Source: VGEM01 sp033764265 (lineage in GTDB: Bacteria; Pseudomonadota; Alphaproteobacteria; Rhodospirillales; Rhodospirillaceae). From it: DNA of 9,270 nucleotides. Position numbers and translations under genes: made by a program. Positions 1-5,885 of this stretch are shown piece by piece. The stretch is from contig JANRJB010000339.1 in assembly GCA_033764265.1 (NCBI GenBank), positions 1 to 9,270 of the forward strand, in the 5' to 3' direction. Each line of letters begins with the position of its first letter. The first letter of the stretch is position 1. The notes under the pieces are model-generated. The model was given only the letters and a program-made list of their open reading frames with translations. It had not been told where the DNA came from and made no database searches.

Positions 1-280
1 GGATGATCGCCACCATGGCCAGCAGGCCCTGATCCAGCATGGCGCGGCTGTCGGCGGTCAGGCCCTGGTCGATGACGTACTTGAGGCCGACGCCGATGCT
101 GAGCGTGGCCAGCGCCGTCACCACCAGGGCCACGGCGGCGATCGACAGCTGCGGCAGATAGGGCCGCATGAATCGCCAGGTCTGGCGCAGGGTGCCGAGG
201 TTCTTGCTGGCCGGCCGGTCGGGCATGCTCCAGCGCCCGCCACCGCGGCCGCCACCGCCGCCATGGGGGTGATCGCTCAT
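1..280 (-). CDS. ABC exporter, fused permease/ATPase type (N-terminal part only)
   Basis: This is the 5' end of a minus-strand gene that runs off the left edge. The 93 visible codons start at an ATG at 278-280. The protein opens with a Gly/His/Arg-rich cytoplasmic stretch (residues 4-16). An amphipathic run ending FMRPYLPQ (37-44) follows, then a first hydrophobic helix at about 46-66 leading into LKYVIDQGL (66-74). That pattern (FxRPY, a long TM1, then a V-I-D-x-G motif) is typical of the first transmembrane segment of type IV (MsbA-like) half-transporters, including the MsbA-related group common in alphaproteobacteria. The ATPase domain that would confirm this is outside the window, so substrate and direction are unknown. 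A second in-frame ATG at codon 19 is possible, but the first ATG suits the neighbouring gap. The gene diverges from dinB with 110 bp between starts. Confidence 0.7.
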   Translation of the reverse strand, partial: MSDHPHGGGGGRGGGRWSMPDRPASKNLGTLRQTWRFMRPYLPQLSIAAVALVVTALATLSIGVGLKYVIDQGLTADSRAMLDQGLLAMVAII

Positions 281-390
281 CCTTGGGTCCCAACCGTTTG
301 CATCGCGCCCCATACATAGGGGGTTACCGGCCGATTTGCACGGGCCAACCGGCGGATGCGGCGCGTGCGCCGGGGGCATATTCTGGGGCC
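281..390. promoter_or_regulatory. divergent intergenic region, ABC exporter / dinB
   Basis: This 110-bp gap must hold promoters for both flanking genes. At 308-322 there is a C4/G4 inverted repeat around an AT-rich core (CCCCATACATAGGGG). Read on the minus strand the core gives TATGTA, with a poor -35-like GTGCAA 17 bp upstream (341-336), which would suit the exporter gene. On the plus strand TATTCT at 379-384 is the best -10-like hexamer for dinB and would start the message at or next to the dinB ATG. A small GC hairpin (stems 359-363 and 368-372) lies just upstream of it. I see no GTTC-N7-GTTC alphaproteobacterial LexA box, so SOS control is not supported here. All promoter readings are weak inferences. 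Confidence 0.3.
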
Positions 391-1710
391 ATGTCCGGCC
401 GTTCCGCCCCCGCCGCACCGCCGCCCGATCGCGTTGTTGCGCTCTGCCGCGACTGCCTGGCGGAATTCGAACGCGAGATCACGCAATGTCCGCGCTGCGG
501 GTCGGCGCGCCTGATCGCCCATGCGGAATTGGGCCGGCTTTTCATCGCTCATATCGACTGCGATGCGTTCTACGCGGCGATCGAAAAGCGCGACGACCCC
601 AGTCTGGCCGACAAGCCGGTCTTGATCGGCGGCGGCAAGCGCGGCGTGGTGTCGACGGCCTGTTATGTCGCGCGCCGCTACGGGCCGCGTTCGGCCATGC
701 CGATGTTCAAGGCCTTGAAACTTTGTCCGCAGGCGGTGGTGATCCGCCCCAACATGGCCAAGTACGCCGCCGCCAGCAAACAGGTGCGCGCCATCTTCGA
801 CAGCGTCACGCCGGTGGTGGAACCGTTGTCGCTGGACGAGGCGTTTCTCGACCTTTCGGGCACCGCCGCGCTGTTCAATCGCACGCCGGCGGCGACGCTG
901 GCCTACGTCGCGCGCGAGGTGGAACGGCGCATCGGCATCACCGTGTCGATCGGGCTCGCGCCCAACAAGTTCCTTGCCAAGCTGGCGTCCGATCTCGACA
1001 AGCCGCGCGGTTTCGCCGTGATCGGTCGCGGCGATGCGGTCGCGCGCCTGCACGATCTGCCCATCACCCGCATTCCGGGCGTCGGCCCGTCCCTGGCCGA
1101 CCGGCTGAAAGTGGACGGGTTGTTCACCATCGGCGATCTTCAGGCCCGGCCCGAGACCGATCTGGCGCTGCGCTACGGCGAGACCGGCGCGCACCTGGCG
1201 CGGCTGGCCCGCGGCCAGGACAGCCGGCGCATCAAGCCCGATCGCGCCGCCAAGTCGGTGTCGTCCGAGACCACCTTCGCCGAGGACATCGCCGCGTTCC
1301 CCGAACTGCGCCGGCGGTTGTGGCTGCAGGCCGAACGGTTGGCGGACCGCATGAAGGCCAAGGGCCTGGTCGGGCGCACGGTCACGCTCAAACTGAAAAC
1401 GCATCGGTTCAAGCTGATCACCCGGGCTCACCGGCTTGCCCAGCCGACCAACTTGGCCGAAACCGTGTTCGCCGCCGGCGAGGCGCTGCTCAAGAAAGAG
1501 GCCGACGGCCGCAAGTTCCGCCTGATCGGCATCGGCCTCGACGACATCGGCGACGCCGATGCGCCCGACGCCGGATCCGTTCAGGGCGACCTGTTCGCGG
1601 CCGCGGCGCAAGTTCAGGTTCCGGCACGCGCCGCGAAAGTGGAAAAGGCCATGGACGCGGTCAGGGCCAAGTTCGGCCGTGCCGCCATCAAGAAAGGCCG
1701 CGCGGTGTAG
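391..1710 (+). CDS. dinB: DNA polymerase IV (Y-family translesion polymerase) with N-terminal zinc ribbon
   Basis: This is a 439-aa error-prone polymerase that copies past damaged template bases. An N-terminal extension carries two CxxC pairs (C19/C22, C33/C36), a probable zinc ribbon seen in many alphaproteobacterial DinB proteins. The palm follows: HIDCDAFY places the first catalytic metal ligand at D56 and the steric-gate aromatic at Y61, and SLDEAF gives D149 and E150. IPGVGPS is the thumb helix-hairpin-helix, and the little-finger domain occupies roughly 280-390. QGDLF (398-402) matches the sliding-clamp binding consensus and is followed by a basic tail. All catalytic residues are intact. 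The ATG at 391 was chosen because the zinc ribbon begins 18 residues later. The frame is open back to a TTG at 283, but that extension is not family-like. There is no convincing Shine-Dalgarno sequence, so a leaderless or near-leaderless message is possible. The gene appears single. Confidence 0.95.
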   Translation: MSGRSAPAAPPPDRVVALCRDCLAEFEREITQCPRCGSARLIAHAELGRLFIAHIDCDAFYAAIEKRDDPSLADKPVLIGGGKRGVVSTACYVARRYGPRSAMPMFKALKLCPQAVVIRPNMAKYAAASKQVRAIFDSVTPVVEPLSLDEAFLDLSGTAALFNRTPAATLAYVAREVERRIGITVSIGLAPNKFLAKLASDLDKPRGFAVIGRGDAVARLHDLPITRIPGVGPSLADRLKVDGLFTIGDLQARPETDLALRYGETGAHLARLARGQDSRRIKPDRAAKSVSSETTFAEDIAAFPELRRRLWLQAERLADRMKAKGLVGRTVTLKLKTHRFKLITRAHRLAQPTNLAETVFAAGEALLKKEADGRKFRLIGIGLDDIGDADAPDAGSVQGDLFAAAAQVQVPARAAKVEKAMDAVRAKFGRAAIKKGRAV

Positions 1711-1729
1711 GCGTGGCCTTGCACGGCGG

Positions 1730-1774
1730 TTCGGCCTGCATGCGTGCCCTGCATATCTTGCCAACACGGCCGAA
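1730..1774 (+). repeat. intergenic stem-loop element, copy 1 (upstream of coxG-like gene)
   Basis: A perfect 7-bp inverted repeat, TTCGGCC (1730-1736) and GGCCGAA (1768-1774), encloses a 31-nt loop. The loop begins TGCATGCG and ends CCAACAC. Inside it ATGC (1740-1743) can pair with GCAT (1751-1754). A second copy with the same loop ends, GGCC flanks and nearly the same spacing lies at 4327-4373. The element sits in the 112-bp gap after dinB and ends 48 bp before the coxG-like ATG. It could be a 5'-leader RNA structure, a protein-binding site, part of a promoter, a dinB terminator (no clear T-tract) or a small dispersed repeat. The repetition is seen directly; the function is unknown. Confidence 0.55.
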
Positions 1775-1822
1775 ATTTGCTCTCAACCAGGGCCCTCCTA
1801 GCGTGTCTCTGGAGCCTGATCG

Positions 1823-2503
1823 ATGGAGATGACCGGCGAATACCGCATCCCCGCGCCGCGCGCGGCGGTCTGGGCCGCGCTCAACGACATCGAGGTGTTG
1901 AAGGCCGCCATCCCCGGGTGCGAAACCATTGCCCGGTTGTCCGACACCGAGATCGAGGCGACGGTCGTGGCCAAGGTCGGCCCGGTGAAAGCCAGCTTCA
2001 GGGGCCTTGTCACGCTGTCCGATCTCGACCCGCCCAACGGCTACACCATCTCCGGCGAAGGCAAGGGCGGCGTGGCCGGCTTCGCCAAGGGCGGGGCGAA
2101 GGTGCGTCTGTCCGACGACGGCGACGGCACCATGCTGGGTTACACCGTCAACGCCTCGGTCGGCGGCAAGCTGGCGCAGATCGGCGCCCGGCTGATCGAC
2201 TCCACCGCCAAGAAACTTGCCGATGAATTTTTCGCGACGTTCGGCAGCCTGGCCGCCGCCAAGGCTGCTGCCATGGCGCCTGCGCCGGCACCCGCGCCGG
2301 CGCCCGCACCCCCGCCGTCAACCCCGGTTTCACACACCGAACCACCGAAGCCGGCTGTCGTGACTCCGCCGTCCCCCTCCGCTACGGTGCCGCCCGCGAA
2401 AGCCGATCCCCTGATGCGCCACCGCCCGATCGCCTTTGCCGGCTGGCTGGCGATGCTGGCGGTTCTGGCGCTGGCGATGATCGTTTTGTGGGCGATCAGC
2501 TAG
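1823..2503 (+). CDS. CoxG-like SRPBCC protein with C-terminal membrane anchor
   Basis: This 226-aa protein belongs to the CO dehydrogenase subunit G (CoxG) family. Residues 1 to about 145 form the SRPBCC lipid-binding-type domain, recognised by VWAALNDIEVL and IPGCETI near the N-terminus and GEGKGGVAGFAKG in the middle. An Ala/Pro-rich linker follows (about 150-195, starting with an APAPAP run). A single hydrophobic helix at 203-225 ends the protein, so it should be anchored in the membrane with the folded domain probably in the cytoplasm. CoxG proteins are known to recruit CO dehydrogenase to the membrane and have been linked to passing electrons to quinone. The ATG at 1823 has GGAG 8 bp upstream; a second in-frame ATG is two codons later. 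The gene precedes coxS-like and coxM-like genes on the same strand, 47 bp before the former. Family assignment is firm, but the enzyme partner is unknown. Confidence 0.85.
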   Translation: MEMTGEYRIPAPRAAVWAALNDIEVLKAAIPGCETIARLSDTEIEATVVAKVGPVKASFRGLVTLSDLDPPNGYTISGEGKGGVAGFAKGGAKVRLSDDGDGTMLGYTVNASVGGKLAQIGARLIDSTAKKLADEFFATFGSLAAAKAAAMAPAPAPAPAPAPPPSTPVSHTEPPKPAVVTPPSPSATVPPAKADPLMRHRPIAFAGWLAMLAVLALAMIVLWAIS

Positions 2504-2550
2504 GTCACACGACACGGCGAGACGCACGGCAAGAGAAGCAAGGAATGTCC

Positions 2551-3033
2551 ATGGCCAAGGTTTCCCTCACCGTCAATGGCACCGGCCGCGCCGCCGAGGT
2601 CGAACCGCGCACGCTGTTGGTCGAGCTGTTGCGCAACCAGTTCGGCCTGACCGGCACCCATGTCGGTTGCGACACCAGCCAGTGCGGGGCCTGCACCGTG
2701 CATCTCGACGGCAAGCCGGTGAAATCGTGCTCGATGCTCGCCGTTCAGGCCGACGGCCGTGCGGTCACCACCATCGAAGGCGTGGCCAACGGCGCGCAGC
2801 TGCATCCGGTGCAGGCGGCATTCCGCGAGTGTCACGGCCTTCAGTGCGGCTTCTGCACCCCGGGCATGGTGATGAGCGCGCTCGGCATTCTCGACCGGCA
2901 TAAGCACGACGGCATCAGCGAAGCGGTGGTGCGCCACGAATTGGAAGGCAACCTCTGCCGCTGCACCGGCTATCAGGGCATCGTCAACGCGGTGCTGTTG
3001 GCAGCGAAGACCATGGGCCTCAAGGTGGCGTAA
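2551..3033 (+). CDS. (2Fe-2S)-binding small subunit of a xanthine dehydrogenase/CO dehydrogenase family enzyme (CoxS-like)
   Basis: This 160-aa protein is the usual length for the iron-sulfur subunit of molybdenum hydroxylases, which carries electrons from the molybdopterin centre to FAD. The N-terminal ferredoxin-like domain holds the plant-type cluster ligands C40, C45, C48 and C60 (GCDTSQCGACT). The C-terminal helical domain holds the second cluster, C99, C102, C136 and C138 (CGFCTPG and CRCTGY). All eight cysteines are present, so both clusters should form. The ATG at 2551 (MAKVSL) has AGGA at 2541-2544 as ribosome binding site. An in-frame ATG at 2545 is an alternative that adds two residues. 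The next gene begins 11 bp after the stop, indicating cotranscription. Small subunits alone do not reveal the substrate: CO, aldehydes, purines or other heterocycles are all possible. Confidence 0.92.
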   Translation: MAKVSLTVNGTGRAAEVEPRTLLVELLRNQFGLTGTHVGCDTSQCGACTVHLDGKPVKSCSMLAVQADGRAVTTIEGVANGAQLHPVQAAFRECHGLQCGFCTPGMVMSALGILDRHKHDGISEAVVRHELEGNLCRCTGYQGIVNAVLLAAKTMGLKVA

Positions 3034-3044
3034 GGACGCGGACG

Positions 3045-3854
3045 ATGTACGAATTCGATTACGCCCGGCCGGCCTCGGTGGCCGATGCGGCGAAGGCTCA
3101 CCAGGCCGGCGACGACGCCAGCTATCTCGCCGGCGGCATGACGCTGATCCCGACGCTCAAACAGCGCCTGGCCCGCCCCAGCCAACTGGTCGACCTGTCC
3201 GCCATCGCCGAGATGAAGGGCATCACGGTCGCGGGCGGCGCGCTGACCGTCGGCGCCATGACCTGCCACGCCGACGTGGCTGCTTCGGCCGAGGTGCGCA
3301 AGCACATCCCGGCGCTGGCGGTGCTGGCGGCCGGCATCGGCGATCCGCAGGTGCGCAACCGCGGTACCATCGGCGGCTCGCTCGCTAACAACGACCCGTC
3401 CGCAGATTATCCCGCCGCCGTGCTGGGCCTGGGCGCCACCATCCACACCAACGCGCGCACCATCGCCGCCGACGGTTTCTTCAAAGGGCTGTTCGAAACG
3501 GCGTTGAACCCCGGCGAGATCATCGTCAAGGTCGCGTTCCCCATCCCCAAACGCGCCGGCTACGCCAAGTTGCCCAATCCCGCCTCGCGCTATGCCGTGG
3601 TGGGCGTGATGGTCGCCGAGACGTCAACCGGCGTGCGCGTCGCCGTCACCGGGGCCGGACCCGGCGTGTTCCGCGCCACGGACTTCGAGGCAGCGCTGGC
3701 GAAGTCGTTCTCGGCGGACGCGATCAAGTCGCTCAAGGCCGCGGTGGACGGACTCAACGCCGACATGCACGCCACCGCGGAATACCGCGCCCATCTGATC
3801 GGCGTCATGGCCCGCCGCGCGGTCGCCGCGGCGCTGGGCCAGGGCGGCGGTTAG
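3045..3854 (+). CDS. FAD-binding middle subunit of a xanthine dehydrogenase/CO dehydrogenase family enzyme (CoxM-like)
   Basis: This 269-aa flavoprotein subunit has the two FAD-contact motifs of the CoxM/XDH-B family: AGGMT (residues 29-33, usually AGGQS or AGGHS) and TIGGS (108-112) in the context RNRGTIGGSLANNDPSADYP. The rest matches the FAD PCMH-type domain followed by the CO-dehydrogenase flavoprotein C-terminal domain. In the family it accepts electrons from the CoxS clusters and passes them to quinone or another acceptor. A GGAC run just upstream supports the ATG at 3045, 11 bp after the coxS-like stop. Both usual termini are present, so the gene looks whole. No molybdopterin-binding large subunit lies between it and coxS or after it. 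Its last four bases (TTAG) overlap the end of the convergent OsmC gene. Flavin subunit identity is firm; the substrate is unknown. Confidence 0.9.
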   Translation: MYEFDYARPASVADAAKAHQAGDDASYLAGGMTLIPTLKQRLARPSQLVDLSAIAEMKGITVAGGALTVGAMTCHADVAASAEVRKHIPALAVLAAGIGDPQVRNRGTIGGSLANNDPSADYPAAVLGLGATIHTNARTIAADGFFKGLFETALNPGEIIVKVAFPIPKRAGYAKLPNPASRYAVVGVMVAETSTGVRVAVTGAGPGVFRATDFEAALAKSFSADAIKSLKAAVDGLNADMHATAEYRAHLIGVMARRAVAAALGQGGG

Positions 3855-4309
3855 CCCGGTTCCACCACGATCTCGGTCTTGACCGAGTTGGCGATGAAGC
3901 AGCGCGCGTGCGCCTCGTGGTGCAGCGCCGCCAGCGATGCAGCGTCCGGCGGCGGCCCGTTGAACACCATGCGCGGGCGCAGCGTCACGCGCGCGATCCA
4001 TTCGCGTCCGTCGGCGTCTTTCGCCATCACGCCGACCGCGTCGTCGTCATAGGCCGCCACGTCCAGCTTGCGCGCCGCCGCCAGCGCCAGCGCCCACAGC
4101 ATGTGGCAGGCGGCGATGCTGGCGACGAATGCCTCCTCGGGGTCGACGGCATCGGCGCGTGCGTAAGGCGCGGCCACGATGTCCGGCGAGGCCGAGGCCG
4201 GCACCACAACACCGCCGTCAAATCGCCAAGTGTGCGCCCGGCTGTAGCGTCGACGCGGAAAATCTCCGCCGTCGTTGCGCCAGCTGACGGTTGCGCGGTG
4301 ATCGCTCAT
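3851..4309 (-). CDS. OsmC/Ohr-family protein (putative thiol peroxidase)
   Basis: This 152-aa protein is of the OsmC family, small dimeric enzymes that reduce organic hydroperoxides with a reactive cysteine pair. The two conserved cysteines are present: C68 in AACHMLWALA and C137 in HARCFIANS. An acidic residue at E59 (DPEEAF) matches the position of the active-site Glu of Ohr proteins. The HxxCFIANS ending is characteristic of the broader OsmC subgroup rather than classic Ohr, so the exact substrate is not predictable. The ATG at 4309 was chosen because GGAGACGAG lies immediately upstream on the minus strand. The frame is open further upstream, but that extension is not family-like. The gene converges on the coxM-like gene with stop codons overlapping by 4 bp and diverges from the HCCA-isomerase gene. 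Confidence 0.88.
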   Translation of the reverse strand: MSDHRATVSWRNDGGDFPRRRYSRAHTWRFDGGVVVPASASPDIVAAPYARADAVDPEEAFVASIAACHMLWALALAAARKLDVAAYDDDAVGVMAKDADGREWIARVTLRPRMVFNGPPPDAASLAALHHEAHARCFIANSVKTEIVVEPG

Positions 4310-4326
4310 CTCTCGTCTCCGGTTAA

Positions 4327-4373
4327 GGCATGGCCTGCATGCGGCGCCGATGCTATCCCAACACGGGCCCGCC
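4327..4373 (+). repeat. intergenic stem-loop element, copy 2 (upstream of HCCA-isomerase gene)
   Basis: This is the second copy of the element at 1730-1774. GGCCTGCATGCG (4332-4343) and CCAACACGG (4358-4366) are identical to 1733-1744 and 1761-1769, with 14 rather than 16 bases between them. GGCC (4332-4335) pairs with GGCC (4366-4369), extended after a small bulge by GGC/GCC (4327-4329 and 4371-4373). The variable centre forms its own hairpin, GCAT (4337-4340) with ATGC (4350-4353). It ends 37 bp before the ATG at 4411, in the same orientation relative to the downstream gene as copy 1. Its function is unknown; it also lies in the leader or promoter region of the divergent OsmC gene. Confidence 0.55.
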
Positions 4374-4410
4374 GGTGCAGACTCGGACACCCGCCGCCAC
4401 GGTATGATCC

Positions 4411-5013
4411 ATGACCCAACCGATCCGATTCTACTTCGACTTCAACTCGACCTTTTCCTACATCGCCATCCAGCAGATCGACGCGTTGGCGGCCTCGTGG
4501 GGCCGCACCGTCGATTGGCGGGCGGTGTCGCTGGCCCATCTGTTCAAGGCCCAGAACATCACGCCACCGCCGCTCAATCCGGCCCGGTTCAAGTACCTGG
4601 CGGTGGACTTCGCGCGCTCGTGCGCCCTGGCCGGGCTGCCGTCGCGGCTGCCCGACCCGTTCCCACCCGACGTTAAATTGGCACGGCTGATGTTCTGGCG
4701 GCTCAAGGCGCAAGACCCGCAGCGGGCGGCGGCCTTCGCCCGGGCCGTGTCGGCGGCCATCTTCGGGCGCGGCGAAACACTCGCCACCGCCGACCAGATC
4801 GCCGCCGCGTGCGGCCGGACCGAGGGGCCGGGCACCGCCGAAGTCGCGGCCGCGGAAGGGGATTTTGCCGCCAAACGGGCGGTTGTCGCCGCCTTGGACG
4901 CAGCCCTGGCCGACGGTATGATCGGGGCCCCGTACTTCGTGGTGGACGGGGAACCGTTTTGGGGCGCCGACCGCCTCGATCAGATGGCGCGGCGCCTTCG
5001 TTCGGCTCCATAA
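4411..5013 (+). CDS. 2-hydroxychromene-2-carboxylate isomerase-like DsbA-family protein
   Basis: This 200-aa thioredoxin-fold protein is of the HCCA isomerase / GST-kappa group, the usual family length. It begins with FYFDFNSTFSY (residues 7-17): S13 aligns with the serine that activates glutathione in naphthalene-pathway HCCA isomerase (NahD), and there is no DsbA-type CxxC. The long helical insert lies between about 35 and 165. The cis-proline loop is GAPYF (172-176), followed by VDGEPFWGADRLD, which closes the fold. NahD isomerises hydroxychromene carboxylate during naphthalene breakdown, but no other aromatic-degradation gene is nearby, so a different glutathione-dependent reaction is equally likely. 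The residue after S13 is Thr instead of the usual Pro. The ATG at 4411 has a poor ribosome site. The gene heads a same-strand run, 25 bp before the first DUF1499 gene. Confidence 0.85.
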   Translation: MTQPIRFYFDFNSTFSYIAIQQIDALAASWGRTVDWRAVSLAHLFKAQNITPPPLNPARFKYLAVDFARSCALAGLPSRLPDPFPPDVKLARLMFWRLKAQDPQRAAAFARAVSAAIFGRGETLATADQIAAACGRTEGPGTAEVAAAEGDFAAKRAVVAALDAALADGMIGAPYFVVDGEPFWGADRLDQMARRLRSAP

Positions 5014-5038
5014 ACCAGATTAATAAAGGGGATATTCC

Positions 5039-5860
5039 ATGGTCGATGCATCAAACGCCGGGCTAACCAGCGCGCTGGCGCGCAACGTGCCGCGCCTGGC
5101 GGCGTTGGGCCTGGGCCTTGCCGTGGCCGCGGCGCTGGTGGCGATGCTGTCTGGCCCGCTCTACCAGATGAAGCTGATCGCACTGTTCCCGGCCTTCACG
5201 GTGCTGCGTTACGCCGTCTATGCCGCCATCGCCGGCGGCGCGATCGCGCTCCTGTCGCTGGTGGCGGCGCTGGTCGCCGGCGGGGTCGGCGCCGCGGCAC
5301 GCAATGCCACCGGCTGGGTCGGCCTGCTGGTGGGTCTGGTGGTGTTTTACGTGCCCTACTCGGTCCAGTCGGGCGGCTATCCGCCGATCCACGACGTGAC
5401 CACAGACATCGACGATCCGCCGGCGCTCATCGCCGCGGTGCCGCTGCGCCAATCCACCGGCGCGACCAACACGCCGGAGTATGATCGCATCGTCAAGTCG
5501 CCGCGCGGCAATGCCGAGTTCAACGTGCCCGAGCTGCAGAAGAAGGCCTTCCCCGACATCCAGCCGGTCAAGCTCGACATGCCGCCTGAACAGGCCTTCC
5601 AGAAGGCGCTCGACACGGTGGCGGCGCTGCGCTGGACCCTGATCGAGGCCAATGCCGCCGAGGGCCGCATCGAAGCCTGGGACAAGACCGCGTGGTTCGG
5701 GTTCATCGACGACGTGGTCATCCGCGTGCGTGCCGACGGCGCGGGCAGCCGCGTCGACGTGCGCTCGGTGTCGCGCATCGGCTTCGGCGACATCGGCAAG
5801 AACGCAAAACGCATCCGCGCGTTCACGGCCAAACTGACCGGCAAGGGCGCACACGGGTAA
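5039..5860 (+). CDS. DUF1499 membrane protein, first tandem paralog
   Basis: This 273-aa protein has three predicted membrane helices (about 20-41, 56-84 and 93-109) followed by a soluble DUF1499 domain (about 115-268). Domain markers are PPIHDVTTD (115-123), a long middle with FPDIQPVKL, then KTAWFGFIDDVVIRV and RVDVRSVSRIGFGDIGKNAKRIRAF near the end. DUF1499 has no established biochemical function to my knowledge, and the layout only says that a folded domain is held at the membrane. AAAGGGGAT (5025-5033) is a good ribosome site for the ATG at 5039. The gene follows the HCCA-isomerase gene by 25 bp and precedes its own paralog by 25 bp. There are no cysteines or obvious catalytic motifs. 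I do not assign a role. Confidence 0.88.
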   Translation: MVDASNAGLTSALARNVPRLAALGLGLAVAAALVAMLSGPLYQMKLIALFPAFTVLRYAVYAAIAGGAIALLSLVAALVAGGVGAAARNATGWVGLLVGLVVFYVPYSVQSGGYPPIHDVTTDIDDPPALIAAVPLRQSTGATNTPEYDRIVKSPRGNAEFNVPELQKKAFPDIQPVKLDMPPEQAFQKALDTVAALRWTLIEANAAEGRIEAWDKTAWFGFIDDVVIRVRADGAGSRVDVRSVSRIGFGDIGKNAKRIRAFTAKLTGKGAHG

Positions 5861-5885
5861 CTCACGCTGAACAGGAGCACCGCTC

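Noticed and set aside
269..280. GGTGATCGCTCAT present both here and at 4297-4309
   Set aside because: Both are the reverse complement of start codons for proteins beginning Met-Ser-Asp-His; short shared coding sequence is enough to explain it.
283..390. TTG start at 283 for dinB
   Set aside because: The added residues have no family resemblance and would fill the whole divergent promoter gap.
281..390. SOS (LexA) box upstream of dinB
   Set aside because: No GTTC-N7-GTTC or GAAC-type repeat is present in the gap.
354..390. Possible third copy of the intergenic element before dinB
   Set aside because: It shares only ATGCGGCGC and a loose GCATAT match; the CCAACACGG block and GGCC flanks are not in register, so it is not counted.
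277..1767. Very long minus-strand open frame (496 codons) opposite dinB
   Set aside because: The translation is Arg/Gly/His-rich with no family resemblance and mirrors a clear dinB; it is a GC-rich shadow frame.
2275..2320. Ala/Pro codon run as a possible DNA repeat
   Set aside because: It is in frame within the CoxG-like linker and explained as low-complexity protein.
3836..3860. Bidirectional terminator at the coxM/OsmC junction
   Set aside because: Only a 4-bp GGGC/GCCC stem with no T-tract on either side; too weak to call.
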